This document shows, piece after piece, positions 43,255-51,871 of a stretch of DNA of 64,000 nucleotides; positions within the stretch are counted from its first letter, which is position 1; each line of letters opens with the position of its first letter. This DNA comes from an uncultured Lachnospiraceae bacterium (GTDB lineage Bacteria; Bacillota; Clostridia; Lachnospirales; Lachnospiraceae): assembly GCA_905209075.1 (NCBI GenBank), contig CAJLRL010000002.1:124001-188000 (forward strand). Direction: 5' to 3'. The notes below the pieces were generated by a model. That model was not told the DNA's origin and made no database searches. It saw only the letters and a list, made by a program, of their open reading frames with translations. The position numbers were made by a program, and so were the translations under genes.

Positions 43255-43453
43255 TGATATTATAATGAGCGGAGCGAATTATAATATCAGCGCGTATGCG
43301 CATGGGTATCAGCCGCAGGCTATCATGTGCCAAAGCACATGATATTATAATGAGCGGAGCGAATTATAATATCAGCGCGTATGCGCATGGGTATCAGCCG
43401 CAGGCTATCATGTGCCAAAGCACATGATATTATAATGAGCGGAGCGAATTATA
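43255..43453. repeat. 85-bp tandem repeat, 2.3 copies
   Basis: Identical units start at 43255, 43340 and 43425 (the last partial). Each unit holds the palindrome GATATTATAAT/ATTATAATATC around GAGCGGAGCGA, and a hairpin CATGTGC/GCACATG with loop CAAA. No ORF. It ends 8 bp before the ribosome site of the MYG1 gene. The unit is not a CRISPR repeat, as there are no spacers. Confidence 0.95.
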
Positions 43454-43471
43454 TATATCAGGAGAAAATTG

Positions 43472-44704
43472 ATGAATTTATTAGAAGAGATTAAAAAACC
43501 AAATGCCTGTGCATTTACGCACGGCGGTAAATTTCACGCAGATGATGTGTTTTCATCGGCACTTTTATTATACATAAATCCGGAGATCCACATTACAAGA
43601 GGAAATAAAGTTCCGGATGATTTTGAAGGAATAGTATTTGACATAGGAAGAGGACTATTCGATCATCATCAGAAGGACAGCAGAATAAGGGAAAATGGTG
43701 TCCCATATGCTGCGTTCGGGCTGCTCTGGGAGGTGCTTGGAAAAGAAATACTTGGAGAGGAACTGGCAGTCAGATTTGATGAGTCGTTTGTACAGCCACT
43801 TGACAATAACGATAATACCGGCGAAAAAAATGAGCTTGCAACACTGATCGGTAATTTTAACCCGTCATGGGATGCAAATGACAATGGAGATAAGGAATTT
43901 TTCCAGGCTGTAAGCGTTGCCGGGATGATACTTGAGAATAAATTTGAAAGATACAAAGGAAATGAGAGGGCAGATAAAAGAATAGATGAAATCCTAAAAG
44001 ATCATGATCAAAAAAGCCGGATACTTGTGCTCCCGGAATTTATCCCATGTCAGAAAGCCTTATCGGAAACAGACATAGCTTTCGTAATATTTCCGTCAAA
44101 CAGAGGCGGATATTGCATACAGCCACAGAAAAAAGAATATTCGATGAATTATAAGTGCAGTTTTCCTGAAAGCTGGCTTGGACTTGAGGGAGATGAACTT
44201 ATAAAGGAAACCGGACTGGACACGGCCGTATTCTGTCATAAGGGTGGATTTATAATGACGGTAGGACAGCTTGATGAGGCGGTTATGGCATGTCAGAAGG
44301 CGGTTGATTCATATGAGGAAAATTCAGTTATAGTAAAATATGGAAAACTGATCTCAGATGATATGTCGGATGAAATAGACAAAAACATACTGGACACAGC
44401 TAAAATGCTTGGAATAAAAGGTGCCCGTATAGTAAACGCAGATTTAATGCCGGTACCTGATATTGAGATAATGGAAGATGGACAAAGTCAGGCATATGCT
44501 AAAGTGTCTATGGAAAAGCAACAGTGGAAAGCCTATGTAAAAGAGCATGTAAAGAAGATCTTAAAATATAAACCGGAGGCTGTTTTTGTATCAGGAGATG
44601 TATTCTATACATATCCGGTTGTAAGAGCACTCAGGAAAAAACACATACCTGTTCTTACAAGCATGGAAAAGGACGGAAAAAAACTTATTATAAAGCTCCC
44701 ATAA
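43472..44704 (+). CDS. MYG1-family protein with C-terminal extension
   Basis: 410 aa. N-terminal ~290 residues are MYG1/UPF0160-like, with FTHGGKFHADDVFSSALLLY and FDHHQKDSRIRENG (His/Asp ligands of a DHH-like phosphoesterase fold) and WLGLEGDELIKETGLD. Human MYG1 is a 3'-5' exoribonuclease. The last ~120 residues (from NSVIVKYGKLISDDM to KDGKKLIIKLP) are an extra domain I do not recognise. Start 43472 follows GGAG by seven bases; TTG 43469 is less likely. It is followed 21 bp later by a MATE gene. Confidence 0.82.
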   Translation: MNLLEEIKKPNACAFTHGGKFHADDVFSSALLLYINPEIHITRGNKVPDDFEGIVFDIGRGLFDHHQKDSRIRENGVPYAAFGLLWEVLGKEILGEELAVRFDESFVQPLDNNDNTGEKNELATLIGNFNPSWDANDNGDKEFFQAVSVAGMILENKFERYKGNERADKRIDEILKDHDQKSRILVLPEFIPCQKALSETDIAFVIFPSNRGGYCIQPQKKEYSMNYKCSFPESWLGLEGDELIKETGLDTAVFCHKGGFIMTVGQLDEAVMACQKAVDSYEENSVIVKYGKLISDDMSDEIDKNILDTAKMLGIKGARIVNADLMPVPDIEIMEDGQSQAYAKVSMEKQQWKAYVKEHVKKILKYKPEAVFVSGDVFYTYPVVRALRKKHIPVLTSMEKDGKKLIIKLP

Positions 44705-44725
44705 CAGGTTTTTGAAGGAGAAAAC

Positions 44726-46087
44726 ATGGATCTTACAGAAGGAAGTATATTTAAAAAATTAGTTAAATTCACAATCCCGATAATGATAATACAATTTCTG
44801 AATCAGGCATATTCAATTGTGGACAACGTCATAGTGGCACGTTTTGTAAATGAAACGGCGTTATCAGTTGTATCAACGGTAAATTCGGCGCTGCTTGTCG
44901 GATATTGCATAATGCAGGGGATAGCAGGTGCTGTAACGATATTAGTCGGAAACCTGTATGGTGCAAAACAGTATGAAACTCTCAGAAAAACAGTGAGAAC
45001 ACTTCTATTTTGGGGAACGCTTATATCAATAGTGGTATTTCTTATATATGCGCCGGGGTCGGGAGTGATATTCGGATGGCTTAAGGTGCCACAGGAGATA
45101 TTCTCCGAGAGCAGGCAGCTTATGTGGATATATGCAGGAAGCCTTATACCGACATTTATGTGTTCGATCTGTAACAGTGTATTAAACGGGATGGGAGCAT
45201 CGAAATCGACAATGATCATTTCTGTTATGGGACAGATACTTAACATTGCACTTGATTTTATAGCGGTGGCAGGACTTGGATTTGGAGTAAAAGGTGCGGC
45301 ATGGGCATCATTTATAAGTGTTGTGTTTGCTCTTACATTTACTTATATCCATATGGAAAAAATGCTTGATAAACTGGCAGAAAAGTCAGATGGGTTAGAT
45401 AATTCCTGCATGAAAAAATATATTCCGCTTGCAATACCATCAATAATACAGCAGTCGATATTTTCTGTTGGAAATCTCATACTCGAAGTACTTGTAAATG
45501 TCGCAGGAGTGGCATATATAAACGGATATAATGTCGCAAATACTATAAGCGGATTATTTTCTATATTTATAATAGCAAGCTGTACAGGATTTGAAACATT
45601 TGCTGCCCAGAATATCGGTGCAAAAAAATATGACAGGGTAGGAAGAGGATTTAAAGGGATAATCATATTTGGAATAGCTTTATGCCTGATACTAAGCGGG
45701 GTTACGCTACTGTGTCAGGAGCCACTTATATCGCTTTATCTGACGGATAAAACAGGAACAGCATTTACATTTGCCCAAAAATACATGATACTTCTTATCC
45801 CAAACTATTTCTTTATACTCGGAAAATATAGTGTGGATGGATTTTTTAAAGCACAGCTTAAAGTCTATCTGTTTACGGTATCGTCATTTATATCGCTTGT
45901 CCTAAGGGTCATGTTTGGTTATATGTTGGAGCCGGTTTGTGGATTGTGGGCACTTGCGATAGCGGCATCTATAGGAAATGCTGTAGCGATGGTATTTGAC
46001 TGGGTATGCGTATTTGCAGATCCAAAAAATAAATGCTATTGGCGGATGACAAAGCCACACACCACGGATGGCACTTTGCTACAATAA
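44726..46087 (+). CDS. MATE-family efflux transporter
   Basis: 453 aa, twelve hydrophobic segments. MATE motifs: FTIPIMIIQFLNQAYSIVDN, QGIAGAVTILVGNLYGAKQ, SCTGFETFAAQNIGAKKYDR. It belongs to a different subgroup from the MATE gene at 38812-40140. Operon with the MYG1 gene. Starts after GAAGGAGAAAAC. Substrate unknown. Confidence 0.92.
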   Translation: MDLTEGSIFKKLVKFTIPIMIIQFLNQAYSIVDNVIVARFVNETALSVVSTVNSALLVGYCIMQGIAGAVTILVGNLYGAKQYETLRKTVRTLLFWGTLISIVVFLIYAPGSGVIFGWLKVPQEIFSESRQLMWIYAGSLIPTFMCSICNSVLNGMGASKSTMIISVMGQILNIALDFIAVAGLGFGVKGAAWASFISVVFALTFTYIHMEKMLDKLAEKSDGLDNSCMKKYIPLAIPSIIQQSIFSVGNLILEVLVNVAGVAYINGYNVANTISGLFSIFIIASCTGFETFAAQNIGAKKYDRVGRGFKGIIIFGIALCLILSGVTLLCQEPLISLYLTDKTGTAFTFAQKYMILLIPNYFFILGKYSVDGFFKAQLKVYLFTVSSFISLVLRVMFGYMLEPVCGLWALAIAASIGNAVAMVFDWVCVFADPKNKCYWRMTKPHTTDGTLLQ

Positions 46088-46130
46088 TGTACTTTCAGAA
46101 TGATTCATTTATAAGATTCCGGGAGAACAT
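46087..46130. repeat. Dispersed palindrome, copy 3 of 3
   Basis: ATGTACTTTCAGAAT (46087-46101) and ATTCCGGGAGAACAT (46116-46130). It is the most diverged copy, but its loop (GATTCATTTATAAG) nearly equals that of copy 1 in reverse. It begins at the last base of the MATE stop codon. Confidence 0.8.
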
Positions 46131-46225
46131 AATAGCATGTGGTAGAATTAAATTATATATTAGGAAAAATTCTATAAAGAAGATAAAATATTAGTAAATC
46201 TAATAATAAAAATGAGAATATATAA

Positions 46226-46255
46226 TTGGAAAATATCACTGTGCAAAGTTATACT
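46226..46255 (+). promoter_or_regulatory. Candidate promoter of purM-purN-purD
   Basis: TTGGAA (46226-46231), 17-18-nt spacer, TTATAC or TATACT (46249-46255), about 65 bp before purM. Confidence 0.5.
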
Positions 46256-46319
46256 ATAGTTAGTGTAACAATGAATATGCGTATGTGCGCAGTTAAATTG
46301 ACTATTAGGAGGAATAATA

Positions 46320-47345
46320 ATGGATTACAAGAATTCAGGTGTTGATATTGAAGCAGGCTACAAATCAGTAGAGCTTATGAAAAAGCATGTAAAGGAGACT
46401 ATGCGCCCGGAGGTTCTCGGTGGACTTGGCGGATTTTCAGGAGCATTTTCGCTTGCTTCAATAAAGGACATGGAAGATCCTGTTCTTTTATCGGGAACAG
46501 ATGGATGCGGAACAAAGGTTAAGCTTGCATTCATTATGGACAAACATGATACTATCGGTATCGATGCGGTTGCAATGTGTGTAAATGATGTTGCATGTGC
46601 CGGTGGAGAACCATTATTTTTCCTTGATTATATAGCATGTGGAAAGAACTATCCTGAGAAGATCGCTACTATCGTAAGCGGTGTTGCAGAGGGCTGCAAA
46701 CAGTCAGGATGTGCACTTGTCGGTGGTGAGACAGCAGAGCATCCGGGACTTATGCCTGAGGATGAATATGATCTTGCAGGATTTGCGGTAGGTGTCGTAG
46801 ACAGAAAAGACATTATAACAGGAGAAAACTTAAAGGATGGAGATGTCCTTATCGGAATGGCATCTACAGGAGTTCATTCAAACGGATTTTCACTTGTCAG
46901 AAAAATCTTCAAGATGGACAAAGAAACATTAAATACATACCATGATGAGCTTGGAACTACACTTGGAGAGGCACTTCTTGCGCCTACAAGAATCTATGTA
47001 AAAGCACTTAAAGCAGTAAAGGATGCAGGTGTTACAGTAAAGGCATGCAGCCACATCACAGGTGGTGGATTTTACGAGAACATCCCACGTATGCTTCCAG
47101 AAGGAAAACGTGCTGTAGTTGAGAAAAACAGCTATCCGATCCCACCTATCTTTACAATGATGGCAAGAGAAGGCCAGGTTGAAGAGCAGATGATGTACAA
47201 CACATATAATATGGGACTTGGAATGATCGTAGCAGTTGATCCGGCAGATGTGGACAAGACAATGGAAGCTATGAGATCAGCCGGAGACACAGCTTATGTA
47301 GTAGGAAAGATCATTGATGGAGAAAAGGGTGTAGATCTCGTTTAG
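46320..47345 (+). CDS. purM: Phosphoribosylformylglycinamidine cyclo-ligase
   Basis: 341 aa, AIR synthetase. Signatures: SGVDIEAGYKSVELMKKHVK, LLSGTDGCGTKVKLAF, MCVNDVACAGGEPLFFLDY, GGETAEHPG and HITGGGFYENIPRMLP. It uses ATP to close FGAM to AIR. Start after TTAGGAGGAATAAT. First gene of the purM-purN-purD operon. Confidence 0.97.
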   Translation: MDYKNSGVDIEAGYKSVELMKKHVKETMRPEVLGGLGGFSGAFSLASIKDMEDPVLLSGTDGCGTKVKLAFIMDKHDTIGIDAVAMCVNDVACAGGEPLFFLDYIACGKNYPEKIATIVSGVAEGCKQSGCALVGGETAEHPGLMPEDEYDLAGFAVGVVDRKDIITGENLKDGDVLIGMASTGVHSNGFSLVRKIFKMDKETLNTYHDELGTTLGEALLAPTRIYVKALKAVKDAGVTVKACSHITGGGFYENIPRMLPEGKRAVVEKNSYPIPPIFTMMAREGQVEEQMMYNTYNMGLGMIVAVDPADVDKTMEAMRSAGDTAYVVGKIIDGEKGVDLV

Positions 47346-47377
47346 TTATTACGGTCATCGGGATGAGAGGAAGAAAA

Positions 47378-47998
47378 ATGAAAATAGCTGTATGCGTATC
47401 CGGTGGCGGAACTAATCTTCAGGCCATCATAGATGCAATAGATAATGGAACAATCACAAATACACAGATAGCGGTCGTTATCAGCAATAATGCTGATGCA
47501 TATGCACTTGAGAGAGCCAGAAATGCCGGTATAGAGGCAGTGTGCATATCGCCGAGATCATATGAAAGCAGAGCAGACTTTAACGAAGATTTCTTAAAGC
47601 AGCTTAATTCTTATAACGTTGATCTGGTAGTACTTGCAGGATTTTTAGTGGTTATACCGCCAAAGATGATAGAACAGTATAGAAACAGGATCATAAATAT
47701 ACATCCATCACTCATTCCTTCATTCTGTGGAACAGGATATTATGGACTTAAGGTTCATGAGGGAGTGCTTGCCCGCGGTGTAAAAGTTACCGGTGCCACA
47801 TGTCATTTTGTGGATGAGGGCACTGATACAGGTCCTATAATTTTACAAAAAGCAGTAGAAGTAGAACAGGATGATACACCGGAGGTACTTCAGCGCAGGG
47901 TAATGGAACAGGCAGAATGGATAATCATGCCAAAAGCGATAGATTTAATAGCAAACGGCAGGGTATCAGTAGTTGACGGAAAAGTACGTATTAAATAA
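47378..47998 (+). CDS. purN: Phosphoribosylglycinamide formyltransferase
   Basis: 206 aa, folate-dependent GAR transformylase. N-terminal MKIAVCVSGGGTNLQAIID, catalytic Asn/His in NIHPSLIPSFCG, HFVDEGTDTGPIILQKAV with the conserved Asp. Start 47378 was chosen for GAGAGGAAG upstream and for alignment with the family start; an in-frame ATG 47363 would add five residues. It lies 32 bp after purM. Confidence 0.96.
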   Translation: MKIAVCVSGGGTNLQAIIDAIDNGTITNTQIAVVISNNADAYALERARNAGIEAVCISPRSYESRADFNEDFLKQLNSYNVDLVVLAGFLVVIPPKMIEQYRNRIINIHPSLIPSFCGTGYYGLKVHEGVLARGVKVTGATCHFVDEGTDTGPIILQKAVEVEQDDTPEVLQRRVMEQAEWIIMPKAIDLIANGRVSVVDGKVRIK

Positions 47999-48010
47999 GT
48001 GGAGGGTAAT

Positions 48011-49285
48011 ATGAAAGTATTAGTAGTAGGAAGCGGCGGAAGAGAACATGCAATATGCAGAGCCGTAGCTAAAAGCCCACGGGTTGATAAAATATATTGT
48101 GCACCGGGAAATGCCGGAATAGCATCTCTTGCTGAATGTGTAGATATAGGTGCAATGGAATTTGACAGATTAGTAGCATTTGCAAAAGATAATGCCATTG
48201 ATTTTACAATTATCGGAATGGATGATCCACTTGTAGGCGGAATCGTGGATGAGTTTGAAAAAGCCGGACTTAAATGCTTCGGACCAAAGAAAAATGCAGC
48301 CATCCTTGAAGGCTCAAAAGCGTTTTCAAAGGATCTCATGAAAAAATACAATATCCCGACAGCAGCTTATGAGAATTTTACTGATGCAGACGAAGCACTT
48401 AAATATTTAGAAACAGCAAAAATGCCTATCGTATTAAAGGCTGACGGACTTGCTCTCGGAAAAGGTGTACTTATATGTAACACACTTGAGGAGGCAAAAG
48501 AAGGCGTAAAAACTATCATGGAGGACAAGAAATTCGGAACAGCCGGAAACACAATGGTAGTTGAAGAATTTATGACAGGCCGAGAGGTTTCAGTTCTTTC
48601 GTATGTGGATGGAAAGACTATAAAAATAATGTCATCTGCACAGGATCATAAGCGTGCAGGAGATGGAGATACAGGACTTAACACAGGCGGTATGGGAAAC
48701 TTCTCACCAAGTCCTTTCTACACAAAAGAAGTAGATGATTTCTGCCAGAAATATATTTATCAGGCAACTGTTGATGCGATGGCAGCAGAGGGCAGACCTT
48801 TTACCGGAGTTATTTTCTTTGGACTTATGCTCACAGAGGATGGACCAAAAGTGCTTGAGTACAACGCAAGATTCGGTGATCCGGAGGCACAGGTTGTACT
48901 TCCAAGGATGAAAAATGACATAATAGATGTTATGGAAGCATGTGTTGACGGAAAACTGGACACAATAGATTTACAGTTTGAGGACAATGCTTGTGTATGT
49001 GTAGTACTTGCTTCTGATGGTTATCCGGTCAAATACGAAAAAGGATTTCCTATCACAGGATTTGATAAATTTGATGGAAAAGAAGATTATTACTGTTACC
49101 ATGCCGGTACAAAATTTGATGAGAACGGAAATATTGTCACAAATGGCGGCCGTGTCCTTGGAATAACAGCTACAGGCGCAACGCTCAAAGAGGCACGAGC
49201 TAAGGCATATGAAGCTACTGAGTGGATTTCGTTTGAAAACAAATATATGAGACATGATATAGGAAAAGCGATAGATGAAGCATAA
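48011..49285 (+). CDS. purD: Phosphoribosylamine-glycine ligase
   Basis: 424 aa, GAR synthetase of the ATP-grasp family. MKVLVVGSGGREHAICRAVA at the N-terminus, KADGLALGKGVLICNT, SSAQDHKRAGDGDTGLNTGG and GVIFFGLMLTEDGPKVLEYN. Start 48011 has GGAGGG seven bases upstream; a GTG at 47999 directly after the purN stop is unlikely. It overlaps the next gene by 11 bp. Confidence 0.97.
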   Translation: MKVLVVGSGGREHAICRAVAKSPRVDKIYCAPGNAGIASLAECVDIGAMEFDRLVAFAKDNAIDFTIIGMDDPLVGGIVDEFEKAGLKCFGPKKNAAILEGSKAFSKDLMKKYNIPTAAYENFTDADEALKYLETAKMPIVLKADGLALGKGVLICNTLEEAKEGVKTIMEDKKFGTAGNTMVVEEFMTGREVSVLSYVDGKTIKIMSSAQDHKRAGDGDTGLNTGGMGNFSPSPFYTKEVDDFCQKYIYQATVDAMAAEGRPFTGVIFFGLMLTEDGPKVLEYNARFGDPEAQVVLPRMKNDIIDVMEACVDGKLDTIDLQFEDNACVCVVLASDGYPVKYEKGFPITGFDKFDGKEDYYCYHAGTKFDENGNIVTNGGRVLGITATGATLKEARAKAYEATEWISFENKYMRHDIGKAIDEA

Positions 49286-49913
49286 AGGTATTATTTTTGA
49301 TATGGATGGGACTCTCTGGGATTCAGCTGAAAATGTTGCAGCTTCATGGAATCTTGCCATTTCGGAACTGGGGCTTAAAAGAGAACCGATCACAAAAGAA
49401 GATATGTACCATGTAATGGGAAAAACAATGGATGTCATAGCTGACATCCTTTTTCCTGACTTTGAAAATAAATACGAAGTACTTGATTATTGTGGTAAGA
49501 GGGAAAACGAATATTTAGAAGAACACGGCGGCATGATCTATCCGGGTGTAAAGGAAACGCTTGAAAAATTACAAAAAGAGTACGGCCTTTATATTGTGAG
49601 CAACTGTCAGATTGGATATATTGAGGCATTTCTTCACTATTATGGACTGGAACAATACTTTAAAGATACACTCTGCTATGGAGAAAACAAGCTTCAAAAG
49701 GGCGATAATATCGCACTTATGGTAAAGCGGAATAAACTGGATGCAGCGGTGTATGTGGGTGATATCCAGGCCGATTATGAAGCCAGCTGTCACGCTGGTA
49801 CAGCATTTATACATGCAGCGTATGGCTTTGGTAAAATAAATGATATTGTGCCGGAAATGGAAAGATTTTCTGATTTACCTGATATACTTGATAAAGTGGA
49901 TGGTTTTAGATAG
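49275..49913 (+). CDS. HAD-family phosphatase (Gph-like)
   Basis: 212 aa. Four HAD motifs: nucleophile FDMDGTLWDSAENV, IVSNCQIGY, the Lys of NKLQKGDNI, and YVGDIQADYEAS. The C1-type cap domain lies at about 17-85. Relatives include phosphoglycolate phosphatase; the substrate here is unknown. The 11-bp overlap with purD indicates coupled translation. Confidence 0.9.
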   Translation: MKHKGIIFDMDGTLWDSAENVAASWNLAISELGLKREPITKEDMYHVMGKTMDVIADILFPDFENKYEVLDYCGKRENEYLEEHGGMIYPGVKETLEKLQKEYGLYIVSNCQIGYIEAFLHYYGLEQYFKDTLCYGENKLQKGDNIALMVKRNKLDAAVYVGDIQADYEASCHAGTAFIHAAYGFGKINDIVPEMERFSDLPDILDKVDGFR

Positions 49914-49951
49914 AATATATTATATAACTATTGCTTAGGAGAGGGATATTT

Positions 49952-51796
49952 ATGGTAGAAAGAAGTGCGCGGGGTCGCAGAGTTTCCGACCGGAAAATGG
50001 AAGTACAGATGGAGCTTCTTAAGGTTATTGCAGAGCAGAACCACGAGAAGCTTTTTGAGTATAATGCTGATACCGATAAGGCATCGATCTATATGATAAA
50101 GGATGGCAGTTTTGATAAAACTATAATATATGATGATTTTTCATTTAAAATCGAAGAATATATGAAATTCTGCCCGAATGAGGATGTTGAGCTTTTTAAA
50201 GAGAATTTTAACCGGTGTGTCAGAAAACCATCCCATGCTACATTTGAAATGCGCCTGAATTATAAAAGGGGCAGGTTAGAGTGGGTAAGGGTTTTCCTTG
50301 CCAGTATAGATGAACCGGATGGAAATGTAAAATTCGTTGCCGGAAGGATCGCATCTATCCAGAAAGAAAAGGATGCAGAGATTGAAATACGGCGGAAAGC
50401 TGAAAATGATGCATTGACCGGGTTATATAACCATACAACATTTGAAGATCTTTGTGAAAAGAAACTCCGGGAATATGATGGTGAAGTGATCTTTGTTATG
50501 CTTGATGTTGATGATTTTAAGATCATCAACGATACATTAGGGCATAATGTAGGTGATCTTGTATTAGGGCAGACAGGATATGCGCTAAGGCTTGTCACAC
50601 TTGACAACGGATATGCCGGAAGGCTTGGCGGGGATGAGTTTGCCATTATGGTCTGGGGACTTGACTCACGCATGCAGATAAAAGAATTCTGCAGGGAGCT
50701 TATAGCAAACCTCAAAAATATAATATTTGACATGGAATATTCGGCATCAATAGGCATATCCATAAGAGATGGAAGGAATCTTACATTTAAGGATATGTAT
50801 TTCGAAGCCGATCAGGCAGTGTACTATTCAAAGAAAAATGGAAAAAACCAGATAGTATGCTTTGATGAAATACCTGATATAGAAGAAGGCAGAAAGATTG
50901 AAATAGCAGCATATCCCGGACAGAAAAAATTTGTCAGTGAATATGAGCGCTTTGCACTAAATATATGTAATGAATATGCCTTTGTCATAAATGTATCAGA
51001 AAAAAGAGTGGTATTTGCAAATGAAGCTGCAAAGGGCGGAAGCAGGCTTGCTATCCAGATATTTGATGAATGTATATCACGGTCTGTACCAGACTCATTT
51101 ATCGATATGCTTATAGAAAACTATGAGTCAGGCATGCAATATTCAATATATTTCGGAGGACAGAATACATTTCTAGACGAAATATATAAAGGATGCATGC
51201 TTATGTTAAGAGCTGTTTACGTGAGTAAAGAAAATATCATCAGGCTGTATGTGACTAATCTCAACGACAATATGCATTTAAATCAGGTCATGGGAAAAGA
51301 ATCAGGAATCGTAATTGGCGCAAAAAAGTGTATTGCGATCGGTAGAAAACTCATTGCCGGAAATACTGATACAGATGAAATATTTAAAGATAGTTTATCT
51401 CTTCTTTACAGCTTTTATAATTGTGACGTGGCGGCACTTCTTTATAATACATCTGATGGTTACAGGGTAAGTGAGGTTCATAATGATAATTCAAACACTC
51501 TTGCAAAGCTTTTAAATGAATCGGTAATATCGGATTCAATAAAAGAGTTTAAAGCACTATGCAGCGGGGATAATGAACATATCCTTATTGGCAATATACA
51601 AATGATAAAAGATAAGCATCCTATATTGTATTCTAAGCTTGTGGATGGCCGGATTTCTTCGCTTGTATCTTTATGTATAGGTGATTGTAAAGATGATTTG
51701 GGAAGAATTATTGTCTTTAATCCAAAGGATAACGCACAGGAGCTGGCTATACTGGAGTTTACAGCAAAACTGCTTGCTGAAAAGCTCGCTGGATAG
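49952..51796 (+). CDS. PAS-GGDEF diguanylate cyclase with C-terminal sensor region
   Basis: 614 aa, no clear membrane segment. A PAS-like domain at about 35-145 (FEYNADTDKASIYMI, EMRLNYKRGRLEWVRVFLAS), GGDEF domain about 155-310 with DALTGLYNHTTFEDL, DVDDFKIINDTLGHNVG and a canonical RLGGDEFAIM. The remaining ~300 residues appear to hold a second PAS-like domain (EYAFVINVSEKRVVFANEAA) and a GAF-like one (SFYNCDVAALLYNTSDGYRV). Sensing after the GGDEF domain is unusual. No RxxD inhibitory site is visible. Start 49952 follows GGAGAGGGATAT. Confidence 0.87.
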   Translation: MVERSARGRRVSDRKMEVQMELLKVIAEQNHEKLFEYNADTDKASIYMIKDGSFDKTIIYDDFSFKIEEYMKFCPNEDVELFKENFNRCVRKPSHATFEMRLNYKRGRLEWVRVFLASIDEPDGNVKFVAGRIASIQKEKDAEIEIRRKAENDALTGLYNHTTFEDLCEKKLREYDGEVIFVMLDVDDFKIINDTLGHNVGDLVLGQTGYALRLVTLDNGYAGRLGGDEFAIMVWGLDSRMQIKEFCRELIANLKNIIFDMEYSASIGISIRDGRNLTFKDMYFEADQAVYYSKKNGKNQIVCFDEIPDIEEGRKIEIAAYPGQKKFVSEYERFALNICNEYAFVINVSEKRVVFANEAAKGGSRLAIQIFDECISRSVPDSFIDMLIENYESGMQYSIYFGGQNTFLDEIYKGCMLMLRAVYVSKENIIRLYVTNLNDNMHLNQVMGKESGIVIGAKKCIAIGRKLIAGNTDTDEIFKDSLSLLYSFYNCDVAALLYNTSDGYRVSEVHNDNSNTLAKLLNESVISDSIKEFKALCSGDNEHILIGNIQMIKDKHPILYSKLVDGRISSLVSLCIGDCKDDLGRIIVFNPKDNAQELAILEFTAKLLAEKLAG

Positions 51797-51871
51797 CTGG
51801 ATATGGGGTTTTTAATATGGAATCAGTTGTGATTCACAAATTATATAAATTAATTAAGAGAGAGGAAAAAA

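Noticed and set aside
43255..43453. Repeats that might be a CRISPR array.
   Set aside because: Units are 85 bp, directly adjacent with no variable spacers and only 2.3 copies; no cas gene nearby.
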